58,139 nt of DNA from Micromonospora sp. CB01531 (GCF_001905095.1 NZ_LWLS01000090.1:1-58139), one strand, 5' to 3'; counted from the first letter of the stretch, positions 44,319 through 51,502 are shown. The notes: generated from the sequence alone by a model not told the origin. A program made the numbers and translations.

Positions 44319-45032
44319 ATGGACATCGAGACTAGCCCACACCTGGCGTACGTATGGTCGCTCTGGAAGCAGAACATTCCCCTTCCGATGCTTGCTCAGT
44401 CGGGGCAGACGCTTTGCTTCGCGGCGAAGTGGTATCGAGAGCCCGAGGTGTTCTGGCACTCTCTTCCCGATGGGGACATGCTTGAGCAGGCGTGGAAGTA
44501 CCTTGACCAGGCTGACGCAGTAGTCACCTACTACGGAACTGCCTTCGATATCCCGACCCTGAATGGCGAGTTCTTCCGCGAGGGAATGCCTCCACCTTCA
44601 CCGGCTAAGCAAATCGACCTCAAGAAGGTAGTCAGCAAGAAGTTCCGCCTCCCGAGCAACAAGCTCCAGTACGTCTCTAACAACCTCCTGAACCTCGGAG
44701 GCAAGGAAGAGACCGGAGGGTTCTCCACCTGGCTTGGGTGCATGAACAACGATCCCGAAGCCTGGGCTCGAATGGAGGAGTACAACCGCCGGGACGTTGT
44801 TGTCATGGAGCCGATCTACGATCAGTTGCTTCCGTGGATCGACAACCACCCGAACCGGAACCTGTACCGGGAAGAGCAGGGGTGTCCGAACTGCGCGAGC
44901 ACCGACCTTCGCAAGGAGGGGCACGCTTACACGCTTCAGGGATCTTTCCAGCGCTATCAGTGTCGCGGGTGTGGTCGGTGGTCCCGAGGGACTAAGAGGG
45001 TCGCTGCGGTCGATTACGTGGGGGAGAAGTAG
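44319..45032 (+). CDS. DEDDy 3'-5' exonuclease with zinc ribbon
   Basis: From ATG 44319 it is 237 residues; a CTG 44304 overlapping the previous stop would add MKTLL. Exonuclease motifs are DIET (D2, E4), YYGTAFDIPTLN (D77) and YNRRDVVVMEPIY (Y155, D159), of the RNase H-like DEDDy class. The C-terminal zinc ribbon is CPNC (189-192) with CRGCG (215-219). It could proofread for the DnaE polymerase or process DNA ends. Confidence 0.9.
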   Translation: MDIETSPHLAYVWSLWKQNIPLPMLAQSGQTLCFAAKWYREPEVFWHSLPDGDMLEQAWKYLDQADAVVTYYGTAFDIPTLNGEFFREGMPPPSPAKQIDLKKVVSKKFRLPSNKLQYVSNNLLNLGGKEETGGFSTWLGCMNNDPEAWARMEEYNRRDVVVMEPIYDQLLPWIDNHPNRNLYREEQGCPNCASTDLRKEGHAYTLQGSFQRYQCRGCGRWSRGTKRVAAVDYVGEK

Positions 45033-45037
45033 GCAGG

Positions 45038-45214
45038 ATGCCTAAGTACGAGATCTATGTGGAACGGGTCGTTCGATACGAGAAGGTCTACGAGGCCGAG
45101 CACCGAGGCGACGCCTGGAAGCAGTTCTACGACGAACGTCGTGCGGGCACCATCGAGCCGTATGACGAGGATGAGACCTACAGCCACATCATTGAGGTGG
45201 AGCAGGATGCCTAA
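45038..45214 (+). CDS. Small acidic protein
   Basis: This 58-residue frame (MPKYEIYVERVVRYEKVYEAEHRG...) has GGCAGG before the ATG. It resembles the next gene in its opening, MPK-aromatic, and a strand-helix layout with a C-terminal 'IIEVE'. Probably a tandem paralog pair. Function unknown. Confidence 0.65.
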   Translation: MPKYEIYVERVVRYEKVYEAEHRGDAWKQFYDERRAGTIEPYDEDETYSHIIEVEQDA

Positions 45215-45371
45215 GTTCAGTTTCGCGGCCTTCGAGCACATCGCCTACGAGGACACCGTAGAGGCTGACTCCCTTGAGGAAGCCAAGCAGATCATCCGAG
45301 ATGACATCGCTTGGTTCGATGGCGTTGAGCGTGACGTCGAGATCGACTGGATTGTGGAGGTGGAGGACTGA
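45207..45371 (+). CDS. Small acidic protein, paralog of previous
   Basis: This 54-residue protein (MPKFSFAAFEHIAYEDTVEADSLEEAKQII...) overlaps the previous gene by 8 bases and shares its design (MPK[YF], strand, EA-DSLEEAxQ helix). The DSLEEAKQII pattern is common among small actinophage proteins. Function unknown. Confidence 0.65.
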   Translation: MPKFSFAAFEHIAYEDTVEADSLEEAKQIIRDDIAWFDGVERDVEIDWIVEVED

Positions 45372-45583
45372 TGGGCAAGGGGCCTTACGGGGACATCCCC
45401 GAAGAGAACATCATCTTCAACTACGCCAGTTCTCATAACATCACATTCCACGGCTCGGACGACTCTGGCATCACCATTGAAGAGTGGCGCGACATGACGC
45501 CAGAGCAGCAGAACGAGGCGATCCTTGAATGGATGTGGAGTAGCGATCTCATCGATTTGTGGGCAACCGAGGAGACTGAGTGA
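45371..45583 (+). CDS. Small unknown protein
   Basis: This 70-residue acidic protein (MGKGPYGDIPEENIIFNYASSHNITFHGSDD...) has a helical C-terminus rich in Trp (AILEWMWSSDLIDLW). Coupled to its neighbours. Function unknown. Confidence 0.65.
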   Translation: MGKGPYGDIPEENIIFNYASSHNITFHGSDDSGITIEEWRDMTPEQQNEAILEWMWSSDLIDLWATEETE

Positions 45584-46176
45584 AGGAACTCTCCACCCTC
45601 GAAGCCTTCGATGACGTCGTAGCGAAGATCAGTCATTCCGTCGCCAGAGACTCCCCGTGTGTCGACTCGGAGGACATCTCTCAGCACCTCTACCTGACGA
45701 TCCTCCAGAACCGGGAGCACTTCAAGAACCCGGATGCAGCCGGCGTCACGAACGCTCTGTGGAGGATTGCCAAGCAGTACGCCACCCAGCTCCGAGCGGA
45801 AGCACTCCACCTCAGTCCTCAGTACGCGTACTGCACTGAGGATGTCAGGAAGATCCTTGAGCACACCTTCGATCAGTCGGAGTGGTACGACACTCGCGTC
45901 CCTGAGGACGCTAGGTCCATCAAGGATTCGGCGGACGAGCTGGATCTTCAGTCTGACATCAAGTGGGGCTGGAGCCAGTTGCACACTGAGGATCAACGGC
46001 TGGTCTTCCGGCGGTACGCACTTAAGGAGGACTTCGGAGATTCCGAGCGACGGAAGTTCAACCGGGCTATCGAGAAGTTGGTTGACGTCGTGAACACCTA
46101 TCCTCGCCCTGGCTTTCCTCGGAGAGCTATGACGAACACTCGTGCACAGCATGTTATTGGGAGTGGCTATGAGTGA
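45580..46176 (+). CDS. Sigma-70-like factor 1
   Basis: This 198-residue helical protein with GTG start has a region-2-like segment VDSEDISQHLYLTILQNREHFKNPDAAG...LWRIAKQYATQLRAE and a C-terminal region that could be a degenerate region 4 (WSQLHTEDQRLVFRRYALKEDFGDSERRKFNRAIEKLVDVV). It resembles the gene at 46474. Could direct middle/late transcription, perhaps from unusual promoters such as those with the repeated palindrome. Similarity is limited, so confidence is moderate. Confidence 0.6.
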   Translation: MKELSTLEAFDDVVAKISHSVARDSPCVDSEDISQHLYLTILQNREHFKNPDAAGVTNALWRIAKQYATQLRAEALHLSPQYAYCTEDVRKILEHTFDQSEWYDTRVPEDARSIKDSADELDLQSDIKWGWSQLHTEDQRLVFRRYALKEDFGDSERRKFNRAIEKLVDVVNTYPRPGFPRRAMTNTRAQHVIGSGYE

Positions 46177-46345
46177 GCTGCCGAAGGTAACCATTATCGG
46201 CAACACGGAGTTTTGGCCGCGAGTCTTTTTGGGTGAAGACGAGCTTCCTTCCGTCGTGCGGAGCGTGGAGCATGAGGTCGAAAACTATCGGCATTACGTG
46301 GTGCTACGCATTCCGGTGAGCGACGTGAGGTTCGTAGTTGATTGA
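46169..46345 (+). CDS. Small unknown protein
   Basis: This 58-residue protein (MSELPKVTIIGNTEFWPRVFLGEDELPSVVRSVEHEV...) is beta-rich. It starts inside the last codons of the sigma-like gene. Function unknown. Confidence 0.6.
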   Translation: MSELPKVTIIGNTEFWPRVFLGEDELPSVVRSVEHEVENYRHYVVLRIPVSDVRFVVD

Positions 46346-46505
46346 TCCCTCAGCTCTGAGGGAGTTGGTAGAAGCGGTAGAGATCCCTGATCCTTATCGC
46401 AGTCGGGTGGAGAGCTACGGGGGGAATGCCGCCCGTAGCCTCCTCCTTCTTTACGATTCCCTCAAGGAGATAATTGAATATGGAGATGTCGGAGAGGCTA
46501 AGTAG
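46338..46505 (+). CDS. Small unknown protein
   Basis: This 55-residue frame with TTG overlapping the previous stop reads MIDPSALRELVEAVEIPDPYRSR.... It is helical, and a start-associated element with the next gene's start lies within its 3' end. Function unknown. Confidence 0.55.
   Translation: MIDPSALRELVEAVEIPDPYRSRVESYGGNAARSLLLLYDSLKEIIEYGDVGEAK
46470..46482 (+). repeat. Start-associated element containing TTG and ATG starts
   Basis: ATAATTGAATATG; the TTG at 46474 has AAGGAG five bases before it and the ATG at 46480 is in the same frame. Confidence 0.65.
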
Positions 46506-46980
46506 CCTCCACGGCTACGTATCCTTTCTGGCTCGCCAGTACGCCAAGCAGGACGACCACCTTCAGCAGGACTTCTACCAGGACGCCATGGAGGGTATGT
46601 GGCGAGAGCTGCTGAAGGCCCAGGAGGAGGGGAGGAGTCTTAATGACTCCTTCCTCCTTCAGAAGGCTCGCTGGGTCATGGTCGACAAGATCCGCAAGGG
46701 TAAGTGGGAGTCGGCTGTTGACCCCCAGCAGGACGAGCACCTTCTAGACCGTCCTGTCACCGAGGACCCTCAGGTCTACCAGGACGAGATCAAGCAGGCG
46801 GTAGCGAGCCTGGGAAGCAGGCAGCGGGAGTACGTCTACCTCCGGTTCTGGAAGGGCTACAACACCGCTGAGCTGCGGAAGCTCGGGTTTGGCAACAGCC
46901 TTTGGTACGGAAGCCAGAGGACCCCAGGGGTTCGGACCCTCCTGGGGTGTGACCTAGCTCACTTGGCACCGTCAGTCTGA
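46474..46980 (+). CDS. Sigma-70-like factor 2
   Basis: This 168-residue protein has region-2-like YVSFLARQYAKQDDHLQQDFYQDAMEGMWRELLKAQ ... SFLLQKARWVMVDKIRKGKW and region-4-like QAVASLGSRQREYVYLRFWKGYNTAELRKLGF, close to ECF/sigma-70 family patterns (DLxQD-x-MxG). A C-terminal tail of 30 residues follows. It may program the host polymerase for phage promoters. Start at TTG 46474 preferred. Ends next to palindrome copy 6. Confidence 0.7.
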   Translation: MNMEMSERLSSLHGYVSFLARQYAKQDDHLQQDFYQDAMEGMWRELLKAQEEGRSLNDSFLLQKARWVMVDKIRKGKWESAVDPQQDEHLLDRPVTEDPQVYQDEIKQAVASLGSRQREYVYLRFWKGYNTAELRKLGFGNSLWYGSQRTPGVRTLLGCDLAHLAPSV

Positions 46981-46982
46981 GC

Positions 46983-47004
46983 TTGCATAATCGGAGATAT
47001 GCAA
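46983..47004. promoter_or_regulatory. Palindromic element, copy 6 (TTGCATA-N8-TATGCAA)
   Basis: Perfect copy directly after the second sigma-like gene. An ATG inside it (46999) opens the long frame to 47970. Confidence 0.7.
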
Positions 47005-47090
47005 GTGACCGTGGGGCAGGTGCTCTGGTGGCTAGGCGTCCTAACTATGTACGCCTGGTACTGCGTCTGCATCCGTCTCTTCTTTGAAAG

Positions 47091-47246
47091 GTGGCCTTGG
47101 CCGTGGCCGATATTGGCGAAGTCGTCAGGGAGTTCGAGGTGGTTCCGCTGGAGGTTCCCGTGGAGACTCCGGGACACGGGGAGCCATCTCGTACTGGAGA
47201 GGAAGCGCCGGTCCCAGCTCGCGAGCTACAGCCGGCTGGGAGCTAG
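47091..47246 (+). CDS. Small acidic/Pro-rich protein
   Basis: This 51-residue frame with GTG after GAAAGG reads MALAVADIGEVVREFEVVPL... and ends PAGS. It resembles short 'IGEVxREFEVxPLEVPVP' proteins common in actinophages. It overlaps in another frame with an open frame from 46999 whose local composition (RWFRWRFPWRL) looks unnatural, so I favour this one here. Function unknown. Confidence 0.55.
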   Translation: MALAVADIGEVVREFEVVPLEVPVETPGHGEPSRTGEEAPVPARELQPAGS

Positions 47247-47247
47247 T

Positions 47248-47970
47248 GTGAACGGCTGCGGAAACTGCGAGGGCTGCGACCTCGGATTGGACTGCGACTT
47301 TACCGCGTATTACTCAAAGCTCGGTGGCGTTGTCCAGCGTTACTACATTGACCCCTACACCGATGAGGTTGTTTTCATAGATGACCTCCCCATTGAAACT
47401 CCCGAGGAGCTAGAGCGCCGACGGGCCAAGGAGTACCAGAAGCACATCGCCTCTCTGGACAAGCTCCACGGTGCTATCCGGATGTTCCGAACCTGGCGTC
47501 TGATGCCTGATGGCACTCTTCGGGCGATGACCCAGGAGCACACCTGGGAGCCCGGTGAGAACGTCACTCTGGCCTCCGGGCCGAACGCCGGGGAGGACTC
47601 TGGCTTCTACGGCTTCAGCACTCTCGATGAGCTGAAGAAGCAGGAGAAGGACTGGTGGGAGAAGAGCCAGTCAGGGCAGCCTCGCTCAAAGGCCATCAGG
47701 ATTCCTCGTGGAGGTACCGGCTTCGTGAACGAGTACTGGTACGTCTGCGGGACAATGCTGTGCTACGGCCATTGCAAGATGTCTGCCAAGGGTGGTCGAG
47801 TCCAGAAGGCAATTCCGGAGTACATCATCGAGCCGGATGGCTCCGACCCGGACTTCGGGATGCTCGTGGTGAACGCAGCCGAGAAGTACGGGGTGCGAAT
47901 CGTTTCGGTTGAGCAGGCAGAGAACTTGGAGAACGGTGTTATCGAGTGGTGGAGGGGCCGGAAGATCTGA
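47248..47970 (+). CDS. Unknown protein with Cys-rich N-terminus
   Basis: About 240 residues from GTG 47248, which follows the previous stop by one base. It begins MNGCGNCEGCDLGLDCDF, then YYSKLGGVVQRYYIDPYTDE and a helical region. The frame is open upstream to 46999, which would add a hydrophobic segment (VLWWLGVLTMYAWYCVCIRLFF) and 80 residues; that start lies in the palindrome. Function unknown. Confidence 0.65.
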   Translation: MNGCGNCEGCDLGLDCDFTAYYSKLGGVVQRYYIDPYTDEVVFIDDLPIETPEELERRRAKEYQKHIASLDKLHGAIRMFRTWRLMPDGTLRAMTQEHTWEPGENVTLASGPNAGEDSGFYGFSTLDELKKQEKDWWEKSQSGQPRSKAIRIPRGGTGFVNEYWYVCGTMLCYGHCKMSAKGGRVQKAIPEYIIEPDGSDPDFGMLVVNAAEKYGVRIVSVEQAENLENGVIEWWRGRKI

Positions 47971-48230
47971 TGAGATACATGATCGAACGCGGCGCAGAGC
48001 GGGCGGAGGTGGAGCTTCCCGAGGGCTGGACGTTCACCTCAATTCCGTGCCCCGCGAAGGCCCCCGAGGGGGAGGCGACACTGTACCGCCTGGAGTTCTT
48101 TGACGGGGAGGGGAAGTCCGGGGCGGTGTTCACCAACGTGGCAGCCTTCTACCCGACCTCCTTCATTCCTCCGAAGGATCAGTTCGCTAACATCCCCAAC
48201 GATCTGGGCTGGTTGAAGCCGGCTGCCTGA
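47970..48230 (+). CDS. Small unknown protein
   Basis: This 86-residue protein starts at TGATG 47970 (MRYMIERGAERAEVELPEGWTFTSIPCPAKAPEG...). Strand-rich, with YPTSFIPPKDQ near the end. Function unknown. Confidence 0.65.
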   Translation: MRYMIERGAERAEVELPEGWTFTSIPCPAKAPEGEATLYRLEFFDGEGKSGAVFTNVAAFYPTSFIPPKDQFANIPNDLGWLKPAA

Positions 48231-48239
48231 GAAAGCAGG

Positions 48240-48252
48240 ACAACTGAATATG
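48240..48252 (+). repeat. Start-associated element
   Basis: ACAACTGAATATG ends in the thyX ATG, preceded by GCAGG. Confidence 0.75.
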
Positions 48253-49062
48253 GGTAGCGGAATGCAGGTTCTTACCGTCGCCAGTACGCACATAAACTAC
48301 GGGACTCTTCGAGAGACTGGGTACATTCCCCACTGCGATTACCTTGAGGACTCTGAGCCCTTCTTGGACTGGAGCAAAATCCACCCGGATGAGGTTCTTG
48401 AGGCCCACGAGCGGGAGTATGACGCCTGGTTGGATCAGGCCTATCCCAAGCCGATCGATGAACTCCACGAGGCTTGTGGTCGGGGTTGCTACATCTCGAA
48501 CAACCGCCCCAACCCGGCTACGAACACCAATCAGAGCTACCTCGGGCACATCATCGAGGTTGACCACCTGAGCGTCCTGGGTCATGGGCACGTCACCCTG
48601 TACGTCTCCGGGGTCTCTCGGGCTCTGCTTCTGGAGCTTGAGCGGCACCAGCAGCGCTACAGCATCAACTTCTCGGTGCTCTCTCAGCGGTATGTCAACC
48701 ACGGCGTTGACAGCGACATTGAGGTGGTTCATCCGCCGATCTTCGATGACCTGCTGAATGCCGAACTTGACGACTGGTTCTTGAACGCTCAGGCCCGCTA
48801 CGACACGGCGTACACCCGACTTCGAGAGCAGGGTTACTCCGTCAAGGAATCTCGTGGAGCGGCACGAGCATTCCTCCCCGAGAACACCGAGACTCGGTTT
48901 TTCGTCACCGGCTCCATTCGGGCCTGGCGGAACATCATCGAGCAGCGCCTTTCGCCGGCTGCTGATGCAGAGATCCGAGAGTTCGCACGGCTGGTTCTTG
49001 CCGAGCTGGAAAAGATCGCACCGAACAGCATGCAGGACGTCAAGATCGAGGGAGACAAGTGA
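48250..49062 (+). CDS. thyX: Flavin-dependent thymidylate synthase
   Basis: This 270-residue ThyX converts dUMP to dTMP using FAD, NADPH and methylene-tetrahydrofolate. The family motif appears as RHQQRYSINFSVLSQRY (132-148), a variant of RHRxxSxNExSxRY where NE has become NF. Other conserved parts are LGHIIEVDHLSVLGHGHVTLYVSGVSRALLLELERH and a C-terminal RAWRNIIEQRLSPAADAEIRE with the catalytic-type QR. A dCMP deaminase at 27985 can supply dUMP. A start-associated element carries the ATG. Confidence 0.93.
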   Translation: MGSGMQVLTVASTHINYGTLRETGYIPHCDYLEDSEPFLDWSKIHPDEVLEAHEREYDAWLDQAYPKPIDELHEACGRGCYISNNRPNPATNTNQSYLGHIIEVDHLSVLGHGHVTLYVSGVSRALLLELERHQQRYSINFSVLSQRYVNHGVDSDIEVVHPPIFDDLLNAELDDWFLNAQARYDTAYTRLREQGYSVKESRGAARAFLPENTETRFFVTGSIRAWRNIIEQRLSPAADAEIREFARLVLAELEKIAPNSMQDVKIEGDK

Positions 49063-49295
49063 ATAAGGTTCTCGCAGGGTTGATCGTGGTCCTTGGTGTC
49101 GCTCTGGCTGTCATCGGCATCATCGGCCTTGAAGCCTGGCTTGTGATGCTGTTCCTGGGGGTTCTGCATCTCCACCTAACCGCAGCCATCCCCGCCCTCA
49201 GCTTCGTTCAGACGTTCCTCGCGGTCATCGTCGTCAACAGCATCGCTGCCTGGCTTCGCAGCATCTTCCAGCCCAAGAAGGAGACCTCCAAGTGA
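49059..49295 (+). CDS. Small membrane protein
   Basis: This 78-residue protein (GTG overlapping thyX stop) has two or three hydrophobic helices: KVLAGLIVVLGVALAVIGIIGLEAWLVMLFLGVLHLHL and IPALSFVQTFLAVIVVNSIAAWL, ending basic (QPKKETSK). Function unknown; holin-like size, but it lies in an early region. Confidence 0.7.
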   Translation: MNKVLAGLIVVLGVALAVIGIIGLEAWLVMLFLGVLHLHLTAAIPALSFVQTFLAVIVVNSIAAWLRSIFQPKKETSK

Positions 49296-49663
49296 AGACC
49301 ATCTTTGGTAAGGCCGCTGATCTGATTCGGGAGAACGGCTGGACGACCGGGACCCCCCAGAACGAGGATGGCTGCCTCTGCGCTGGCGGTGCTATCGCAA
49401 TGGCCATCACGGGCGACCCCGATGACATGCACTCTGAGGAGAAGCCGGCTAAGCTGGACGAGGCTCTTCACAAGTTCGGGGATCACATCAACTTCCCCCG
49501 GACTTGGTATGACGACCTCGATGAGGTGGCAGTCCCGTACGACTCCGAGGAGCGGGTTTTCAACTGGAACGACCAGCTCAAGTGGGACTCAACGGTTGAG
49601 GACCCGAAGGCAGTCGTCCTGAAGACCCTGGACGAGCTTGACAAGCTGGAGGCTGCGAAGTGA
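49292..49663 (+). CDS. DUF6197-family protein 1
   Basis: This 123-residue protein has the DUF6197 pattern: ADLIRENGWTTGTPQNEDGCLCAGGAIAMAI ... VFNWNDQLKW. DUF6197 proteins are common in Streptomyces and their phages, function unknown. It overlaps the membrane protein gene by 4 bases and precedes a paralog. Confidence 0.8.
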   Translation: MKTIFGKAADLIRENGWTTGTPQNEDGCLCAGGAIAMAITGDPDDMHSEEKPAKLDEALHKFGDHINFPRTWYDDLDEVAVPYDSEERVFNWNDQLKWDSTVEDPKAVVLKTLDELDKLEAAK

Positions 49664-49995
49664 CTGAGAACTGGAAGCAGAAGGCGTACGACAAGCTTCA
49701 GCGAGATGGCTGGAGTAAGGGTACGGCTGGCAGCCCCGGCGGGCCCTGCTGTGCTGGCGGTGCTATCGCAATGGCCATCACCGGCTGCCCGCGTGACATG
49801 TACTCCGACAGCGATGGGTACACGGACGAGATCGATTCCGCACTTCGAGAGTTCGCCGGGTTCGTTGGCAATCCGGTTGAAGCGGACTATGACCCGGACA
49901 TCGCGGTGTTCTTCTGGAACGATCGCCTCTTCCGGACTGAGGAACAGGTGCTAGACGCCTTCAGGCGGTTTGCAGAGATCGAGGGTACCGAGTAG
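49660..49995 (+). CDS. DUF6197-family protein 2
   Basis: This 111-residue paralog of the preceding protein: YDKLQRDGWSKGTAGSPGGPCCAGGAIAMAITG ... VFFWNDRLF. It shares an identical stretch of ten residues (AGGAIAMAIT) with its neighbour, so it is a recent tandem duplicate. Last plus-strand gene before the terminator. Confidence 0.8.
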   Translation: MTENWKQKAYDKLQRDGWSKGTAGSPGGPCCAGGAIAMAITGCPRDMYSDSDGYTDEIDSALREFAGFVGNPVEADYDPDIAVFFWNDRLFRTEEQVLDAFRRFAEIEGTE

Positions 49996-50012
49996 TACCC
50001 CGCAACGAAGAA

Positions 50013-50051
50013 AAGCCCCCTACGAAGCTTTCAGGGCTTCGTAGGGGGCTT
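50013..50051. terminator. Bidirectional terminator between convergent operons
   Basis: 16-bp perfect stem AAGCCCCCTACGAAGC / GCTTCGTAGGGGGCTT with a 7-base loop. T-rich bases follow on both strands (CTCGTTTT and TTTCTTCG). It separates the early plus-strand and late minus-strand transcripts. Confidence 0.9.
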
Positions 50052-50075
50052 CTCGTTTTAGACTAGGATCACCTC

Positions 50076-50270
50076 CTAAGCCTGGGGCTCCTGGGGCTTG
50101 TTACGGGCCTTGTAGACGCCGTAGACAGTCAAGCCAGCAAGCACCAGAGCGGAGGAGACCTGCTCAGTCTCGGAGGCGTCAAACACGTTGTCAGCGACCA
50201 CGGGGCCAAGCGCAACGCAGAGACCACCAACGGCTGTGACTACAGCCTTGGCGTAAGGGCTAAGCTTCAT
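50076..50270 (-). CDS. Holin-like membrane protein
   Basis: This 64-residue protein (ATG 50270 with GGAGG before it; GTG 50276 possible) has two hydrophobic segments: AVVTAVGGLCVALGPVVAD and VSSALVLAGLTVYGVY, then a basic tail ARNKPQEPQA. It fits a small class II-type holin of actinophages, as found just downstream of tail genes. Its role in lysis would pair with the endolysin at 14443. Confidence 0.65.
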   Translation of the reverse strand: MKLSPYAKAVVTAVGGLCVALGPVVADNVFDASETEQVSSALVLAGLTVYGVYKARNKPQEPQA

Positions 50271-50279
50271 ACGCACCTC

Positions 50280-50609
50280 CTATCGGCCTCCCTTTGGAGG
50301 CTCGATTACGATTACGTTCGCGGTCCTTAGGGCTTCGATGGTCTTTTCAAGAGCCTCGATGCGTTCCTTCAGCCGCGAGTTTTCTTCGGTAGCCGACGCC
50401 AGTTCCGATTTCAGCCAGGCAATATGCTGAGTGAGGTCGTCAATGATGGCGTCATAATGGGCTCTGGCTCTGTCGTAAGCCTGAGCCTCTACCTGTTGCT
50501 TTTGCAGTTCTCGATTCTCTTTGGCGACTTTGCGGCGATCGAAGAACGACCAACCTCCACCAAGAGTGGTAATTACTGCAACAGCGATGGCGACGGTTCC
50601 GGGGTCCAA
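50280..50609 (-). CDS. Membrane-anchored coiled-coil protein
   Basis: This 109-residue protein with TTG start has one hydrophobic N-terminal helix (VAIAVAVITTLGGGWSFF) followed by a long coiled coil (RRKVAKENRELQKQQVEAQAYDRARAHYDAI ... ENSRLKERIEALEKTIEALRTA). It sits between the fibre and holin-like genes, so it could be an accessory lysis (spanin/antiholin-like) or host-interaction factor. Function unproven. Confidence 0.7.
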   Translation of the reverse strand: MDPGTVAIAVAVITTLGGGWSFFDRRKVAKENRELQKQQVEAQAYDRARAHYDAIIDDLTQHIAWLKSELASATEENSRLKERIEALEKTIEALRTANVIVIEPPKGGR

Positions 50610-50618
50610 AAGAAAATC

Positions 50619-51494
50619 CTAGAAAAACGTGGTGACGATCACGACACCCTTAGAGCCAGCCCCACCGGCACGGCTAGTGCCTCCAGCCATAGCATTGCCA
50701 CCACCGGCACCAGCGCCAGAGGCCGGGTCACCATTGACGGAGTTGGAAACAGCAGCAGCACCACCAGAGCCGAATGGCGAGCCTCCACCTCGGGCGTAGA
50801 AGGTGGACTTTCCACCGATGACCTGGCCCACCATGCCGTTTTCGCCCTGGACGTTGATGATGTTGCCGCCAGTGGCAGTACCACCACTCCCGGCGGAAGC
50901 CGTTTGATCGACGGCGGTATTAGGCCCAAGGCCACCGCCACCGCCACCAGCACACGTGATAAGCCCTCCAAAGGTGGCCTGACCTCCGGTGCCACCAGAA
51001 CCGCCAACGGTTCCGGTGCCTGCGTTCCCCACGGTGATGATGACTGTGGGGGGAAGGGCAGCAGCGTCGTACCAGCTTTCGGCGTACCCACCGGCACCAC
51101 CAGAACCGCCGACAGCATTACCGCCACCTCCCACGGCACCGCCACCGCCACCTCCGGAGCCTTGGACACGCACCCAAACGGACCGTGCCCCGGCTGGCTT
51201 CAGCCAGGTGCCATCGGCGCTGAAGAGGCTCGTCTGTGGTGCTCTGGCGTACGAATACGGCGTCCACTGACCGAGGTCAGCCTTGAATACGAACAGTGCG
51301 TGAGAGTCCGTTAGAAATGCGTGCTGCCCATCTACGGGCGCGGGGATTGCTAGGTCTCGTGCTGAGGCAGACGAGAAGCGAGGAATAACAAGACTGTCGA
51401 GAGCGTTCGTGAGGCTCAGGAATGCCGCTGGAGCATTCGGAGTATCGGTAAGCTCCGGACGGGGAAGATTTGCAATAGGGCTGTTCGTTGCCAT
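50619..51494 (-). CDS. Glycine-rich tail fibre / receptor-binding protein
   Basis: This 291-residue protein starts at ATG 51494 (AAGGAG upstream). N-terminal part is globular (LPRPELTDTPNAPAAFLSLTNALDSLVIP...). From about residue 130 it has dense glycine runs (GSGGGGGGAVGGGGNAVGGSGGAGG and later repeats), ending SKGVVIVTTFF. Glycine-rich domains of this kind form trimeric-like or polyglycine II tips in phage fibres. The repeats are hot spots for variation. Likely determines adsorption. Confidence 0.75.
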   Translation of the reverse strand: MATNSPIANLPRPELTDTPNAPAAFLSLTNALDSLVIPRFSSASARDLAIPAPVDGQHAFLTDSHALFVFKADLGQWTPYSYARAPQTSLFSADGTWLKPAGARSVWVRVQGSGGGGGGAVGGGGNAVGGSGGAGGYAESWYDAAALPPTVIITVGNAGTGTVGGSGGTGGQATFGGLITCAGGGGGGLGPNTAVDQTASAGSGGTATGGNIINVQGENGMVGQVIGGKSTFYARGGGSPFGSGGAAAVSNSVNGDPASGAGAGGGNAMAGGTSRAGGAGSKGVVIVTTFF

Positions 51495-51502
51495 CGGGCT
51501 CC

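Noticed and set aside
10270..48280. Repeated TACCGTCGCC sequence (for example 16802, 17231, 22361, 48269)
   Set aside because: Some copies lie in coding DNA as Thr-Val-Ala codons; only two precede gene starts, so a motif claim is weak.
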